Assembly: GCA_928724745.1 (NCBI GenBank)
Contig: CAKMXJ010000016.1
Location: 448,501-512,500 of the forward strand
DNA: 64,000 bases
Source: Anthracocystis setariae
Lineage: Eukaryota > Basidiomycota > Ustilaginomycetes > Ustilaginales > Ustilaginaceae
Reading direction: 5' to 3'
The stretch's first letter is position 1. Each line of letters opens with the position of its first letter. The notes under the pieces were generated by a model, which saw nothing but the letters and a program-made list of their open reading frames with translations, was not told the DNA's origin and made no database searches. Positions 33,498-42,937 of the stretch are shown here, in pieces. The translations under genes and the position numbers were made by a program.

Positions 33498-34706
33498 CTA
33501 CTGCAAAGTGAGAACGCCTGAATGGTCGGCCCGGTCGCGGTATGCTTTGTACCATTCGGCTGCGGGTTTGTGCTTCTTGGCTGGTGCCTTGATGGAGTTG
33601 ACCGCCAGCACGGTCGGCTGGTGGGTGGGTAGGGTTTTGACGATGAGCGCATCGAGGGTTGCCGAGTAGATCGCTGCGCCGGGGGGAGCCGATGGTGAGA
33701 GCAGGGCTGTCGACGTGGTGGCGTCTAGTGCGGAGAGTGGGGTGGTGGATGTGTTGGAGAGTGTGAGTGCGATGGGTTTGAACGAGGATTGCGGCGATGG
33801 GATGAGGGTGGTCGTGAGCGGATGGAGGTAGGCAAAGGCTTTTTCTCGTGCTACTATGCCTTCGGCTGTCCACTTGTGCCATTGGATCGCACTGTGACTC
33901 GCTTTCAGTTTCGGCGCCAAAGATCGGCAGCTTTCGTCTTGTGGCCAGCTCCGACTGCAATATGCTGGAAGATCTGAAAGTGTCGTAACGAGCAATTCGG
34001 CCGCACGATCTGCCATGACCTTTTCCACTTGGATAAAATCCGCTCGTACGTTGTCCGCAAGGGGTGGAGGGAAGTCGAAGGCGGTCTGAGCTATGATCGT
34101 GCCTGTGTCGAACTTGCCCTTTTCCAAGGTCTGGATGGATACGCCAGAGGTGGTCAATCTTCTGGCCAGAGCCCACTGGATCGGAGCTGCACCTCGCAGT
34201 TGCGGCAGTAGGGATGGGTGGATGTTGATCCTCTGCCACGCGTTTGGGAAGGCGTCCAGGAGGGCATCGGGTATAAGATGGCCGAAAGAACATGTGACAA
34301 GTATCGAGCGCTCGTTCATCGGAAATGCCGATGGTAGGACATACGAGCCCATACCGCCGCTGGGGACGTCCTGGTGAGGGAGTTTATGAGTGAGCGCAAG
34401 CTGCTTGACGGGCGCAACTTTCATCCTTCCGGCACCCCATTTTTGAGTGACATCGGGTGGTGTGAGGACGTGCAGAGCGGAAAAAAGATGTGTGTTGGAG
34501 ATGAGTGCCGAAAGCGAGCGCGATGCAAAAGTGTCTGTACCGCAGAAGAGGATGTTGTACGGTGCTGTGGGTACTATCGAGGCTGAGGAACTCTGTGCTC
34601 GAGTGGAGGCAAAGGTTGGGACAAAGCCATGGCGTGGTCTCTGTGGCAGGCCAAAACTAGCGCTGCAAAGAGCCGGTGAAGTTCGAGAGTGAATGAGGCG
34701 CATCAT
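33498..34706 (-). CDS. FMT1: Methionyl-tRNA formyltransferase, mitochondrial
   Basis: 402 aa. A Ser/Arg-rich presequence of about 45 residues precedes the Rossmann-type formyltransferase domain (NILFCGTDTFASRSLSALI). The active-site triad is complete: Asn and His in INIHPSLLPQLRGAAPIQWAL and the Asp in GKFDTGTIIAQ. The enzyme formylates Met-tRNA for mitochondrial initiation using 10-formyl-tetrahydrofolate. The C-terminal domain is short and Thr/Ser-rich, less conserved than the bacterial one but of the usual fungal length. It ends 72 bp from the stop of the acyltransferase fusion, a tight convergent pair. Confidence 0.93.
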   Translation of the reverse strand: MMRLIHSRTSPALCSASFGLPQRPRHGFVPTFASTRAQSSSASIVPTAPYNILFCGTDTFASRSLSALISNTHLFSALHVLTPPDVTQKWGAGRMKVAPVKQLALTHKLPHQDVPSGGMGSYVLPSAFPMNERSILVTCSFGHLIPDALLDAFPNAWQRINIHPSLLPQLRGAAPIQWALARRLTTSGVSIQTLEKGKFDTGTIIAQTAFDFPPPLADNVRADFIQVEKVMADRAAELLVTTLSDLPAYCSRSWPQDESCRSLAPKLKASHSAIQWHKWTAEGIVAREKAFAYLHPLTTTLIPSPQSSFKPIALTLSNTSTTPLSALDATTSTALLSPSAPPGAAIYSATLDALIVKTLPTHQPTVLAVNSIKAPAKKHKPAAEWYKAYRDRADHSGVLTLQ

Positions 34707-35460
34707 AAGCTTGACAGCATCTTGGTGCCGAGCTCGAGACGATATCGAGCGAGGGATCTGTTGTCGTTCAAAGTGATGATTGCGAAAGAACCAAGTTGAC
34801 AGGAAGCAGCCGCGAGCTGTTGGCAGGGTCCAGTTAAAGCATTTTAAATTTTTTTAAATTTATAAACCGTGAGGAATTGCCGACCGATATCGCGACAGGC
34901 AGGCTGCTCGACTGATGATCTCTTGGTACCACCATGTGAGAGAGAAGTGTGCAGTACAGTGGTTGATGCACATTTGCATTTGCATAGTCGATAGGAATGG
35001 TGGCCTGTTCTGAGATGAGATGAAGTTGTGTCATATGGCATTTGCCGGCTGATTTGGAGAAAAAGCAAGACCAACACTTCAGTCTGACCCCATTCATGCC
35101 CGCTCCGGATTATTCTTAAAGGGGTTGGGATGCAGCGACGCGCGTTGGCCGGCAAGCACAAAGGAAGAACTTCCGATGAAGCGGACAAGACGTGAGAAGC
35201 TGATAAATTTCACGGGTTCGATTGACAGCAATAAAATACGGACGGGTTCATGCAGCATATTGGTTCGTTCTTGCACCTGTTGCCATCTTGTCTTGCCTCA
35301 TCACCCGTCTTGCTCGTGACGACGAATCTTTCCCGTTGCTGCGCCGTATTGCGGTGCGGTCGGACCAGCCGACGATTTCTCACGCTTTCTTGACATTTGG
35401 CTTTGGCCGTCGTCTCGGTCGCCTGTTGCCTCAACTAGCACACCCTGATCCTCGAACACC
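34707..35460. other. Divergent promoter region, FMT1 and ERF2
   Basis: 754 bp between start codons; an A/T-rich patch at 34838-34865 is the only compositional feature. A GGTTCGATT string near 35214 resembles a tRNA B box, but no cloverleaf can be drawn around it. Confidence 0.5.
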
Positions 35461-38166
35461 ATGTCGCATTCGGAATCTGCCGACTCGCAGGCAGCCATTC
35501 AACAACCTGGAAATGCCGATGGCCAACTCCGACAGCATGACAGCAGCAATTTGACCCCATCTAGACCGATGAACTCCTCTCCTCGCCCCTCTCACCACAC
35601 AGCAGAACCTATCACTCGTCGTTCTTCCATGCAGAGCAGCGCGCAAGCCAGTGTATACCAGGATGCAGAAAGCTCAGCCGTCTTCACCGATGCCGACGAT
35701 GACTTTGCCGACCTGGGCATTGGCAGCGACCTCGAGGCTAGGAGCACACGCGCGCCAAGCCGCTTGGACCGCTCCCATACCGCTTCGCCGTTCGATCACC
35801 CAAGGTCACGCTCCGCAGCCGGCTTTACAGGCCCATCTTCTGCAGCAATCGCAAGCGTCCCGGCTACGCGGAGGGATTCATCTGCAACCGAAGGCGCTCT
35901 CGAGACAGCAGTCGATGGCTCCAGCTCCCTCCCGTCCGGCTCTGGTACTTCGTACCTCCATCGACGCGGGTCTTCCCGAAAGCAATCCGTTGACGAGCTA
36001 TCGCGCCCCATGTCGGCCTTGTCAACGCGCAGCAGTACTAGCGTCCAATACGATGATCCGCACGCTCGTTTGCGTGAAGCAGCCACCGCAGCGGCGAACC
36101 GTTCCTCCACTTCGGCTCGCCGTCAATCGGTCGAACCCCATCACCTGGCCAGCAATCTCAGTCGCGCGTCGACTTCCCATGGCGGCCGCACAGATGAAGA
36201 GGACGACGATTCCGATCGGCCCCGATTTCGCCCTGGCAGCTCTCAGGCTTTGAGAAAGTACGATCAAGGTGATGGCTCTTTCATCAAACGTGATGGCAGA
36301 GATCGCGGATCCATTCTGCCTCCTGCCGCCTTCTTTGCGCCCCAGAAGCCCTCCGCTCGCAATTCAACCGGCAACTTGCTCGCTTCCGCTGCTTCCCCAA
36401 CATCTCCACAGCTAGGCCGCGGCACTACTCCGCTTTCATTCTACTCTTCCAGTGCGCCTCTCGCCATCGCACCTACCGCTGATAGCCAGTCAAGAGAAGA
36501 GGTGTTGGACTTTGAAGATCCCTCGCATCTGCGATACGAACACCATCCCAGATCACCGAGTCCGTGGGGCTTGGCTGCTTCAACGCATTCCATCACTTCT
36601 TCCAATCAGCACCTTGGTGGCCAGGGATCCAACTTGACACACGGTCACATGGGTGCACAGGCGTCTCGTCCGCCGCAGGATGCCAACGACGAATTCGCGG
36701 CAATGTCAGTACAGCCCTCGCCTCGTTCCGTGATTAGGATGATGACCAGCACAGATCCCTTGTTGCCTGCCAGAGCCGTTCCAAACTCTGACAATGCCAA
36801 TACAGGTATCGGCCTTGGACTGGCATCAACTCATGCAGATGCGGCGACTGCACCTCGAGCTGAAGTGAATGACCAACGTGCATCGTTCCCCGTCAAACGC
36901 CAATTCCAAACACCCGCTCCAAGATCTGAGCCTGTTGCTTCGACCGCGACTACCGTCAGTGTTCAGAAACTGAAGCGTGGCGTGCGCAAGTACCGCAACC
37001 ACAAAGGCGACAATCGCTTCCTGTTTGGCGGTCTTCTCATGACATCTGGCGACAATCCGCTCCCCTTCATCGCTTCCTACTTGCTTCTGCTGGCCCTCGG
37101 CGGTCTCTTTTTTGGCTTTGAAGCCAAATGGCTTTCCGACAACATCTCTCCCGCTGTCGTTGCCTTCTTTGCGTACCTCTGGCTTCAAGCCGTGGTCAAT
37201 ATGGGAGTCACTGCCTGGAAAGATCCCGGTATCATCCCGCGTGGACTCGATCCGGATCCGCCTTGCGTGCTTGGAGACAGTTCATACGACCCAGGTAGGC
37301 AGGCACTTGCTGATCCGGAAGACCCGCTGGCTATCCCGGTTCAAAGGGCGCTCAGAATCAAAAACCAGACGGTCAAGGTCAAGTGGTGCGAAACCTGCGG
37401 TACCTACCGACCTCCGAGGAGCAGTCATTGCAGAGTATGCGACAACTGTGTCGAGAACATCGACCATCACTGTACGTATCTCAACACATGCATCGGTCGT
37501 CGCAACTACGTCCAATTTATGGTCTTTCTCTTCACCTCGATCCTGTCTTCGCTCTACGCGATCGCCTTCACCGCTCTGCGACTGGTGCTACTCACAAAAT
37601 CGACCACCTACAGATATCCGCGAAACAAAGGCTCGGTCACGGCCCCAGGGTATTCGTTCCGCGAGGCGCTCTCCCATTCGCCGGTCTCGGCCGTGATCTT
37701 CTTGCTCTGCGTTGGCGTGGTGGGTCCTGTGGTCATGCTGTTCACCTACCACGTCCGCCTTGTGCTTTTGAACCGAAGCACTGTCGAGCAGATCCGCATC
37801 AATACTGCACGCGATTATGGCGAGCACAAGGAGCTCGAGATGGGGACTCATGGCGACGATGATGCCGCGTCTACATATGGTGCTGCCGAGACGAACAAGA
37901 GAGGACGGAGAGGCAATGGGACAGTGAGGGCGTTGTTCGAGAGGTTTGGAGTGTTGAAGCCAAAGTACAAGGATCCGAATCCGTTTGCGAGTAGGGAGAG
38001 GAAGGTAAATCTAAGGAATGCCGTGGGCTGGAGGAGTGTCCAGTTGGAAAGCTGGATCGACCGACGCGGAAGAGAGGTCAAGGACAATCGATTGCCGCAC
38101 CCGAGGAAAGCGTCAAACATTGAACACCAACACTTGCATGGCAAGGGGATGGATTGGAAACCATAG
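35461..38166 (+). CDS. ERF2: Erf2-type DHHC palmitoyltransferase
   Basis: 901 aa. The first 500 residues are Ser/Arg/Pro-rich and disordered. A membrane-bound part follows, with two spans near 545-600, the cysteine-rich domain (CETCGTYRPPRSSHCRVCDNCVENIDHHC), the DHHC motif at 668-671 (acyl-enzyme Cys671), and two more spans. The CIGRRNYVQF motif after DHHC and the TTxE-like region are in family position. Erf2 with Erf4 palmitoylates Ras at the endoplasmic reticulum or Golgi; the protein is longer than yeast Erf2 because of the disordered N-terminus, as in other smut homologues I recall. The ATG at 35461 follows a C/A-rich leader. Confidence 0.93.
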   Translation: MSHSESADSQAAIQQPGNADGQLRQHDSSNLTPSRPMNSSPRPSHHTAEPITRRSSMQSSAQASVYQDAESSAVFTDADDDFADLGIGSDLEARSTRAPSRLDRSHTASPFDHPRSRSAAGFTGPSSAAIASVPATRRDSSATEGALETAVDGSSSLPSGSGTSYLHRRGSSRKQSVDELSRPMSALSTRSSTSVQYDDPHARLREAATAAANRSSTSARRQSVEPHHLASNLSRASTSHGGRTDEEDDDSDRPRFRPGSSQALRKYDQGDGSFIKRDGRDRGSILPPAAFFAPQKPSARNSTGNLLASAASPTSPQLGRGTTPLSFYSSSAPLAIAPTADSQSREEVLDFEDPSHLRYEHHPRSPSPWGLAASTHSITSSNQHLGGQGSNLTHGHMGAQASRPPQDANDEFAAMSVQPSPRSVIRMMTSTDPLLPARAVPNSDNANTGIGLGLASTHADAATAPRAEVNDQRASFPVKRQFQTPAPRSEPVASTATTVSVQKLKRGVRKYRNHKGDNRFLFGGLLMTSGDNPLPFIASYLLLLALGGLFFGFEAKWLSDNISPAVVAFFAYLWLQAVVNMGVTAWKDPGIIPRGLDPDPPCVLGDSSYDPGRQALADPEDPLAIPVQRALRIKNQTVKVKWCETCGTYRPPRSSHCRVCDNCVENIDHHCTYLNTCIGRRNYVQFMVFLFTSILSSLYAIAFTALRLVLLTKSTTYRYPRNKGSVTAPGYSFREALSHSPVSAVIFLLCVGVVGPVVMLFTYHVRLVLLNRSTVEQIRINTARDYGEHKELEMGTHGDDDAASTYGAAETNKRGRRGNGTVRALFERFGVLKPKYKDPNPFASRERKVNLRNAVGWRSVQLESWIDRRGREVKDNRLPHPRKASNIEHQHLHGKGMDWKP

Positions 38167-38312
38167 TCGGTCTTTTGGATAAACGCATATCATATTGTAA
38201 CGCAACATACACAGGATCAACCGCGCGTATTCCGGAGGCTCTTGAGAGCGTAATCAAGTTTGGACGGTTCGATCGTCTATGATTGCAGAGGTAGGAATTT
38301 GACCGTGAGCAA

Positions 38313-39884
38313 TTACTTGTTGTTGTTCAAGTAGGGAATGAGCTTCTTCAATCTGGGTGCTGCTTGTTGGATTTGTTCGTCCTTGCAGAAGCTGAATCGG
38401 ACGTAGTTTTTGCCGATTTCGGCGCCTCCCTTTTCGGCGTAGAAAGCTGTTGCGGGGATGACGACGACGTCGCACACCTTTGCGATGAACCAAGCTTTCA
38501 GGTAGTCCTCTTCTTTCTTCAAGATCGCCTCTGGCACGTTGTTCTCTTGGATCCAATTGTCGGGGATCGTGATCTTGCTGGCATCGGCCATGATAAAGTA
38601 GCCGCCGTGAGGGATGGTGTAATTGAGGCCGATATCATCGAGCGCTTTGCTGAGGAGTTGCCTTCGTTCGGCGTATTCTGCGATTTGGGTTGGAAAGAAG
38701 TTTTGTTCTTGTGCCGATTCTAGACCGATGGCTGCGCCTTCTTGGGCGCTCGAGTTGACGGCGAACGTGATCCTGGTGTGGACGGCCCGCGCGGGGCCGA
38801 TAAGGTGGTTGGGACCAACGAGCCAACCGACGCGCCAACCGGTACAGGCGAACGATTTGCCTGCAGAGCCCACCGTGATGGTTCGATCCCACATCCCTGC
38901 ATAGCTCGCGATACGAGTGTGTTGATGCCCATCGAAAGTGAGGCAATCATACACTTCGTCAGCGACAACCAGAATGTCGTGCTTGACACACAGCGCCGAG
39001 ATCGCGCTCAGCTCTGCTGGGGTAAACACTTTGCCCACGGGATTGTGTGGCGTATTGAGGATGAGAGCCTTGGTAGAGGGTTGGGCGAGGACCGATTCGA
39101 GATGCGAGAGGTCGAGCGTCCAGTCGTTGGAATCGACGTGATCCGAAGAAGAGGAGCCAGACGGGGGCAGAAGAGGGACGTAGAGCGGGACTCCACCATG
39201 GAAAAGGATCTCGGCATTGTACTGGTCAAAGAATGGCTCGATGCAAACCACGCCATCACCATCGTTGATGAACGCGCCCATGATAGAGTAGATGCCTCCG
39301 TTGGCGCCGCTAGTCACCTGGATCTCGGTTTCCAGATCCAGCTGGCGTCCACTGTGCTCGCGTTGCTTGCCCACATGGATGTCTTCTGCTTCGCTCTCAC
39401 CTGCAGGTAGCTTGAACTGTGGCGAGTAAAAATCCGAAATAGCCTGGCGCAGCCGCAATCGACCCTTGGGATGCGAATAATGGTGGAGATCGACACGGTT
39501 GGAAAACTCTTTGGTGAGGGTGTCGAGGATGTAAGAAGGTGGTTGCCAGTTCATAAACCCCTGGCCAAGGTTGATTGCGGTGGGAAAAACAGCAGGGTTG
39601 AACAGCGACCACACGTCGAGACCAGCGTTGAGTTCGGCATGGATTCGATCTGCACGGCGAGTTGCCCAGCGCGTGGGACCTGCTCGAGAGGAGGAGGTCA
39701 TGATGTTTTTTCGCGAAGCCGCAGCGAGAGAATTGGACAAGGCAATGCGGCTTGGGATGGAGGAGAGGAGATGCCTCATGTGCGTGCAGATGCCCTTGCT
39801 AGGATATGTTGTGGTGGCAATGATGGTAGGATGCTGTAGGGATGGAACGGGGTCAACAGGAAGAATGGAGCAACCGGATATCAT
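38313..39884 (-). CDS. BNA3: Kynurenine aminotransferase-like class I aminotransferase
   Basis: 523 aa from the farthest ATG; 39779 (MRHLLSSIPSRIALSNSLAAASRKN) is a likelier start, because it gives a good mitochondrial presequence. The fold type I aminotransferase follows: AINLGQGFMNWQPP, SGANGGIYSIMGAFINDGDGV, LILNTPHNPVGKVF, DEVYDCLTFDG, and the PLP lysine in VGSAGKSFACTGWRVGWLVGP (Lys343 counted from 39884). These blocks match Bna3/kynurenine-oxoglutarate transaminase and cysteine-conjugate beta-lyase enzymes. It converts kynurenine to kynurenic acid and thus draws on the substrate pool of the kynureninase fusion 8-13 kb upstream. A loop insertion rich in Ser (PPSGSSSSDHVDSND) is lineage-specific. 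Confidence 0.9.
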   Translation of the reverse strand: MISGCSILPVDPVPSLQHPTIIATTTYPSKGICTHMRHLLSSIPSRIALSNSLAAASRKNIMTSSSRAGPTRWATRRADRIHAELNAGLDVWSLFNPAVFPTAINLGQGFMNWQPPSYILDTLTKEFSNRVDLHHYSHPKGRLRLRQAISDFYSPQFKLPAGESEAEDIHVGKQREHSGRQLDLETEIQVTSGANGGIYSIMGAFINDGDGVVCIEPFFDQYNAEILFHGGVPLYVPLLPPSGSSSSDHVDSNDWTLDLSHLESVLAQPSTKALILNTPHNPVGKVFTPAELSAISALCVKHDILVVADEVYDCLTFDGHQHTRIASYAGMWDRTITVGSAGKSFACTGWRVGWLVGPNHLIGPARAVHTRITFAVNSSAQEGAAIGLESAQEQNFFPTQIAEYAERRQLLSKALDDIGLNYTIPHGGYFIMADASKITIPDNWIQENNVPEAILKKEEDYLKAWFIAKVCDVVVIPATAFYAEKGGAEIGKNYVRFSFCKDEQIQQAAPRLKKLIPYLNNNK

Positions 39885-40407
39885 CCCGAGTCAGACGTCG
39901 GCAATCATCGGATAACCGAACGCATGCGTCAATCAAGTTGTCTGCATTAAACTTGCTCCAGAATTGACCCTTGGCCCTGATCTGTTACGGCTGGACGGGG
40001 GGTCCCAGCCAGCATTGTCCTTGTCCTGATCTGCTCTTTGGCAGACAAAGACAATGCACTCCTCCTTGCCATGGATAGAGGCTTGCTTTGATGGACCCAG
40101 CTATGTGTTGTCATACTGTGTAATGCATGATTGGGACCAATGATGCATAGTTGACATGTTTGTGTTAGGCTGACAGATGAACATTGACCAACAAAAGCAA
40201 TAATGTGAATTATTATAAATCCCAATTCACGTGATCGGACTCTAACATTATTATTGCTCATTCATTTATTCGCACCGACCAAACAGCATTTCCACTCAAC
40301 TCAGCTGTCATTCACCTCATCTCATCTCATCTCATCTCGACTCGACTCGAGTCACCTTTCCATCACCACGACTATCGAGTACTACACACGCTCGAATCCA
40401 CCTCGGC
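39885..40407. other. Divergent promoter region, BNA3-like and INO80F-like genes
   Basis: 523 bp between start codons. CTCAT/CTCGA pentanucleotide repeats lie at about 40316-40352, just upstream of the plus-strand gene. No coding potential is seen. Confidence 0.5.
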
Positions 40408-41154
40408 ATGTCGGCACCCACACCAGCTACCCAACCGGTCAAGACCAAATCCAAGGCGTACTCCTCGACGGTAGCCATCCAGGGCGATGCAGCCAAGTAC
40501 CGTGTCAAGTACAAGGAGCTCAAGAAGAAAGTGCGCGAGATCGAAGTAGAGAACGACAAACTCCACCTCAAGACACTCGGTATCAAACGCAACATCCAGC
40601 GCATGCGGCTTGAACGTTCCATCCTCTACGAAAGGCTCGAGGCCGAGTCACAGGCTACTCCCAGCGTAGCCACCTACCCCCCACCTCCCCTCCCCGCTGC
40701 AGCCAGCAGGAGTGCCGCCGACTACTCGGGCTACGCCAGCACACCGGCAGCACCGAGTGGAAGCGCATATAGGCACTCGAATCAACCAAGCTCATCGTCC
40801 GCTGCGGGATCGAGGATGGCTTATGCTTCCGCTTACGACGAGTATGCGCCTCCACCGCCACCGTCGAGGACTCATGCACACGTTGCGCCGCATCACCCGC
40901 GATCGTACGCTCCTGCAACGGCGTATGACTCAAGGCACCACTCGCCTCAGCCTCTACCACCACCGATAGCCTCGTCCACGGGTGATAGAGCAGAAAGGTT
41001 GAGACAGTACACCGAGTCCGCCAGTCCCGAACCCGCACGGAGGCAAGCAGGTTCACCGCCTCAACGCCATCCAGCCGACCCAGAAAATGTCGACGGCTTA
41101 CCACCTTCCAGCTCCAAATCCAGTATCAAGGTCACCCTCCGTCGCGGTGCTTGA
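40408..41154 (+). CDS. INO80F/TFPT-like coiled-coil protein
   Basis: 248 aa. Residues about 20-80 form a basic coiled coil (KYRVKYKELKKKVREIEVENDKLHLKT, then IKRNIQRMRLERSILYERLE). This is the pattern of the INO80 complex subunit F (TFPT) domain, so a nuclear role in chromatin remodelling is likely. The remainder is Pro/Ser/Tyr/His-rich and disordered, ending in a basic LRRGA. The single exon starts at the first ATG after the leader repeats. The assignment rests on one short domain that can resemble other basic coiled coils. Confidence 0.65.
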   Translation: MSAPTPATQPVKTKSKAYSSTVAIQGDAAKYRVKYKELKKKVREIEVENDKLHLKTLGIKRNIQRMRLERSILYERLEAESQATPSVATYPPPPLPAAASRSAADYSGYASTPAAPSGSAYRHSNQPSSSSAAGSRMAYASAYDEYAPPPPPSRTHAHVAPHHPRSYAPATAYDSRHHSPQPLPPPIASSTGDRAERLRQYTESASPEPARRQAGSPPQRHPADPENVDGLPPSSSKSSIKVTLRRGA

Positions 41155-41292
41155 AGCCATCTTCACCGTCACGAGCTTTTGTAATTCTAGTTTTTGTCCT
41201 ATCTGCAACTCGTGGTTCCTCCTCGAGAGGCGGCTTGAATCGATGGTATTGCGGTTAATGTGCGGCTATGGTTGCTGGTGGTTGGAGTTCTG

Positions 41293-42825
41293 CTAAGGCT
41301 GTTGGGTTTGATTGTGGACGGATGGGAAAGACGTTGCTGTTGGTGGTGGTCTTGCATGGCCGATGGGAGGAGCTTGACTGAGGGCATGGCCTAGCCTTGC
41401 TGCTCCACTCACACTGCTTGTGCTTGCGCGAGTGCTTCTGGGCATTCCCGTGGGTGGTGCAGTCATCCTTGTTGTAGGGACGCCCATGCTGCCCAAATTG
41501 CCTCTGCCCGCACCCACCACCATGTCCGGCATCTTTGCTCCCGACGCACTAGCTGCTACCGGCACATCGTGCCACACCCACCCCACCCCACCAAACCCAA
41601 AATGCTGAACCACTACCTTCTTACCCAAACACTCGGCACAGTACATCTTGAGCATGCCCATGTACACTTTGACCCAGTTTGGCACGGTGGTCGAGATATC
41701 ATGTAGCAACGGCGAATGTTCGTGAAACGGTCCGCGCTTGAGCACCTGGATGCGCAGCAGCGAGGTGAGGTACAGGTTGGGAACGACCACTTCTGCATCG
41801 GAAGAGGAGCTTACGAGCAGCGAAGAGGGCAGGGTGAGGGATGTGGAGATGAGTGTGGCCGGATCGCGCTGGGCGCCGAGTTGATGTTGGAGGAGCGAGG
41901 GGTGGGAGGAGGCAGCTACGATCTGATTCGGTCGCAGGTTGGACTGGAATCGAAGTTGAGCAGCACCGAGGACGTAGGGGAGGAATTGAAAGTCATCCAG
42001 CCCCCACACACCATGCGACCCTGCTGGTTCCAGACCATACCGATCTTGCAACCGCCACACCACCAGTAGGTACAGTGGCAAGATCTCCACCCCGATCACT
42101 TCCTCCACTTGCCCATCCTCGAAAAAGCCAAGTCGATACAGAAAACAAATCCATGCAAAGAACGTCATCTCGTGCCCACTCCCGTAGTCGACCCTCGTGA
42201 AGCTGCCGAATCCTTCTAAGAGGTACGCTTTGAGCTCGGGAATGAAAGGATGCAGGTGATCCGGTAAAAGTTGAGTATGGAGGTCGTCGACCTGGGTAGC
42301 GAGACGAGCGCCCCAGTCACGGAAAGCAAGGTTGCCGAAACGTTGCGGTTTGGCGTGTGGTTCGATCTCGTCGGTCCATGCGTTGAGCTGGTACAGCAAG
42401 CTGATGAGTTTGTCCTTGGGCGTGTCAAGGGAGATAGGTGGAGATGGTAGACGGGTAGGCTTGCCGACACACGCCTCGCTCACACGCTGGACGAAGAGCA
42501 GATATGTAGAATAGGCTTCGGATTGAGCCCACTTGGCGACATCTTGCTCGGATGCGATCTTCTTGACTGGTGCAGAGATGCGCGAGATCGTAGTTGCATC
42601 GATGGGAATGTTGGCGAGTGGCGGCAGAGGTTGCGGCGCGAGAGTGGCGGTGGATGAAGAAGCCGAGGCTGGGGTCATGCTTTCGGGCGCTTGCATGGTA
42701 GTAGCGTTGCGCAGCGCAGGAGTGATCATCGGCATGGTCGAGGCAGGATGATTGTGGCAACAAGACACAACAATGGAGAGCAGAGGCAAGGGGCATTCAG
42801 GGTCCCCATCGATGTTTGTATTCAA
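41293..42825 (-). CDS. RRD1: PP2A activator (PTPA, peptidyl-prolyl isomerase)
   Basis: 510 aa from the ATG at 42825; an internal Met at 42735 gives 480 aa and starts closer to the conserved part. The PTPA domain is complete: YSTYLLFVQRVSEACVGK, LYQLNAWTDEIEPHAKPQRFGNLAFRDWG, VDYGSGHEMTFFAWICFLYRLG, SHGVWGLDDFQFLPYVLGAAQL, then VPNWVKVYMGMLKMYCAECLGKKVVVQHFGFGG. PTPA reactivates PP2A-type phosphatases in cytoplasm and nucleus. The long Thr/Ser/Pro-rich C-terminal tail resembles the Rrd1 rather than the Rrd2 branch in filamentous fungi, so the symbol is tentative. It shares a short divergent promoter with the next gene. Confidence 0.88.
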   Translation of the reverse strand: MNTNIDGDPECPLPLLSIVVSCCHNHPASTMPMITPALRNATTMQAPESMTPASASSSTATLAPQPLPPLANIPIDATTISRISAPVKKIASEQDVAKWAQSEAYSTYLLFVQRVSEACVGKPTRLPSPPISLDTPKDKLISLLYQLNAWTDEIEPHAKPQRFGNLAFRDWGARLATQVDDLHTQLLPDHLHPFIPELKAYLLEGFGSFTRVDYGSGHEMTFFAWICFLYRLGFFEDGQVEEVIGVEILPLYLLVVWRLQDRYGLEPAGSHGVWGLDDFQFLPYVLGAAQLRFQSNLRPNQIVAASSHPSLLQHQLGAQRDPATLISTSLTLPSSLLVSSSSDAEVVVPNLYLTSLLRIQVLKRGPFHEHSPLLHDISTTVPNWVKVYMGMLKMYCAECLGKKVVVQHFGFGGVGWVWHDVPVAASASGAKMPDMVVGAGRGNLGSMGVPTTRMTAPPTGMPRSTRASTSSVSGAARLGHALSQAPPIGHARPPPTATSFPSVHNQTQQP

Positions 42826-42937
42826 AGCCGCGGGATTTTTTCAGTGTGGAGGCGTTGAGCTTTGGACCATCGTTGTCCAACGTTGGACGCTTCTTCTTCT
42901 CACCCTCACCCTTCTTATCAGAGCAACAGCACACAAG

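Noticed and set aside
35140..35230. tRNA gene suggested by a B-box-like GGTTCGATT
   Set aside because: No A box at the right distance and no acceptor or anticodon stem can be formed.
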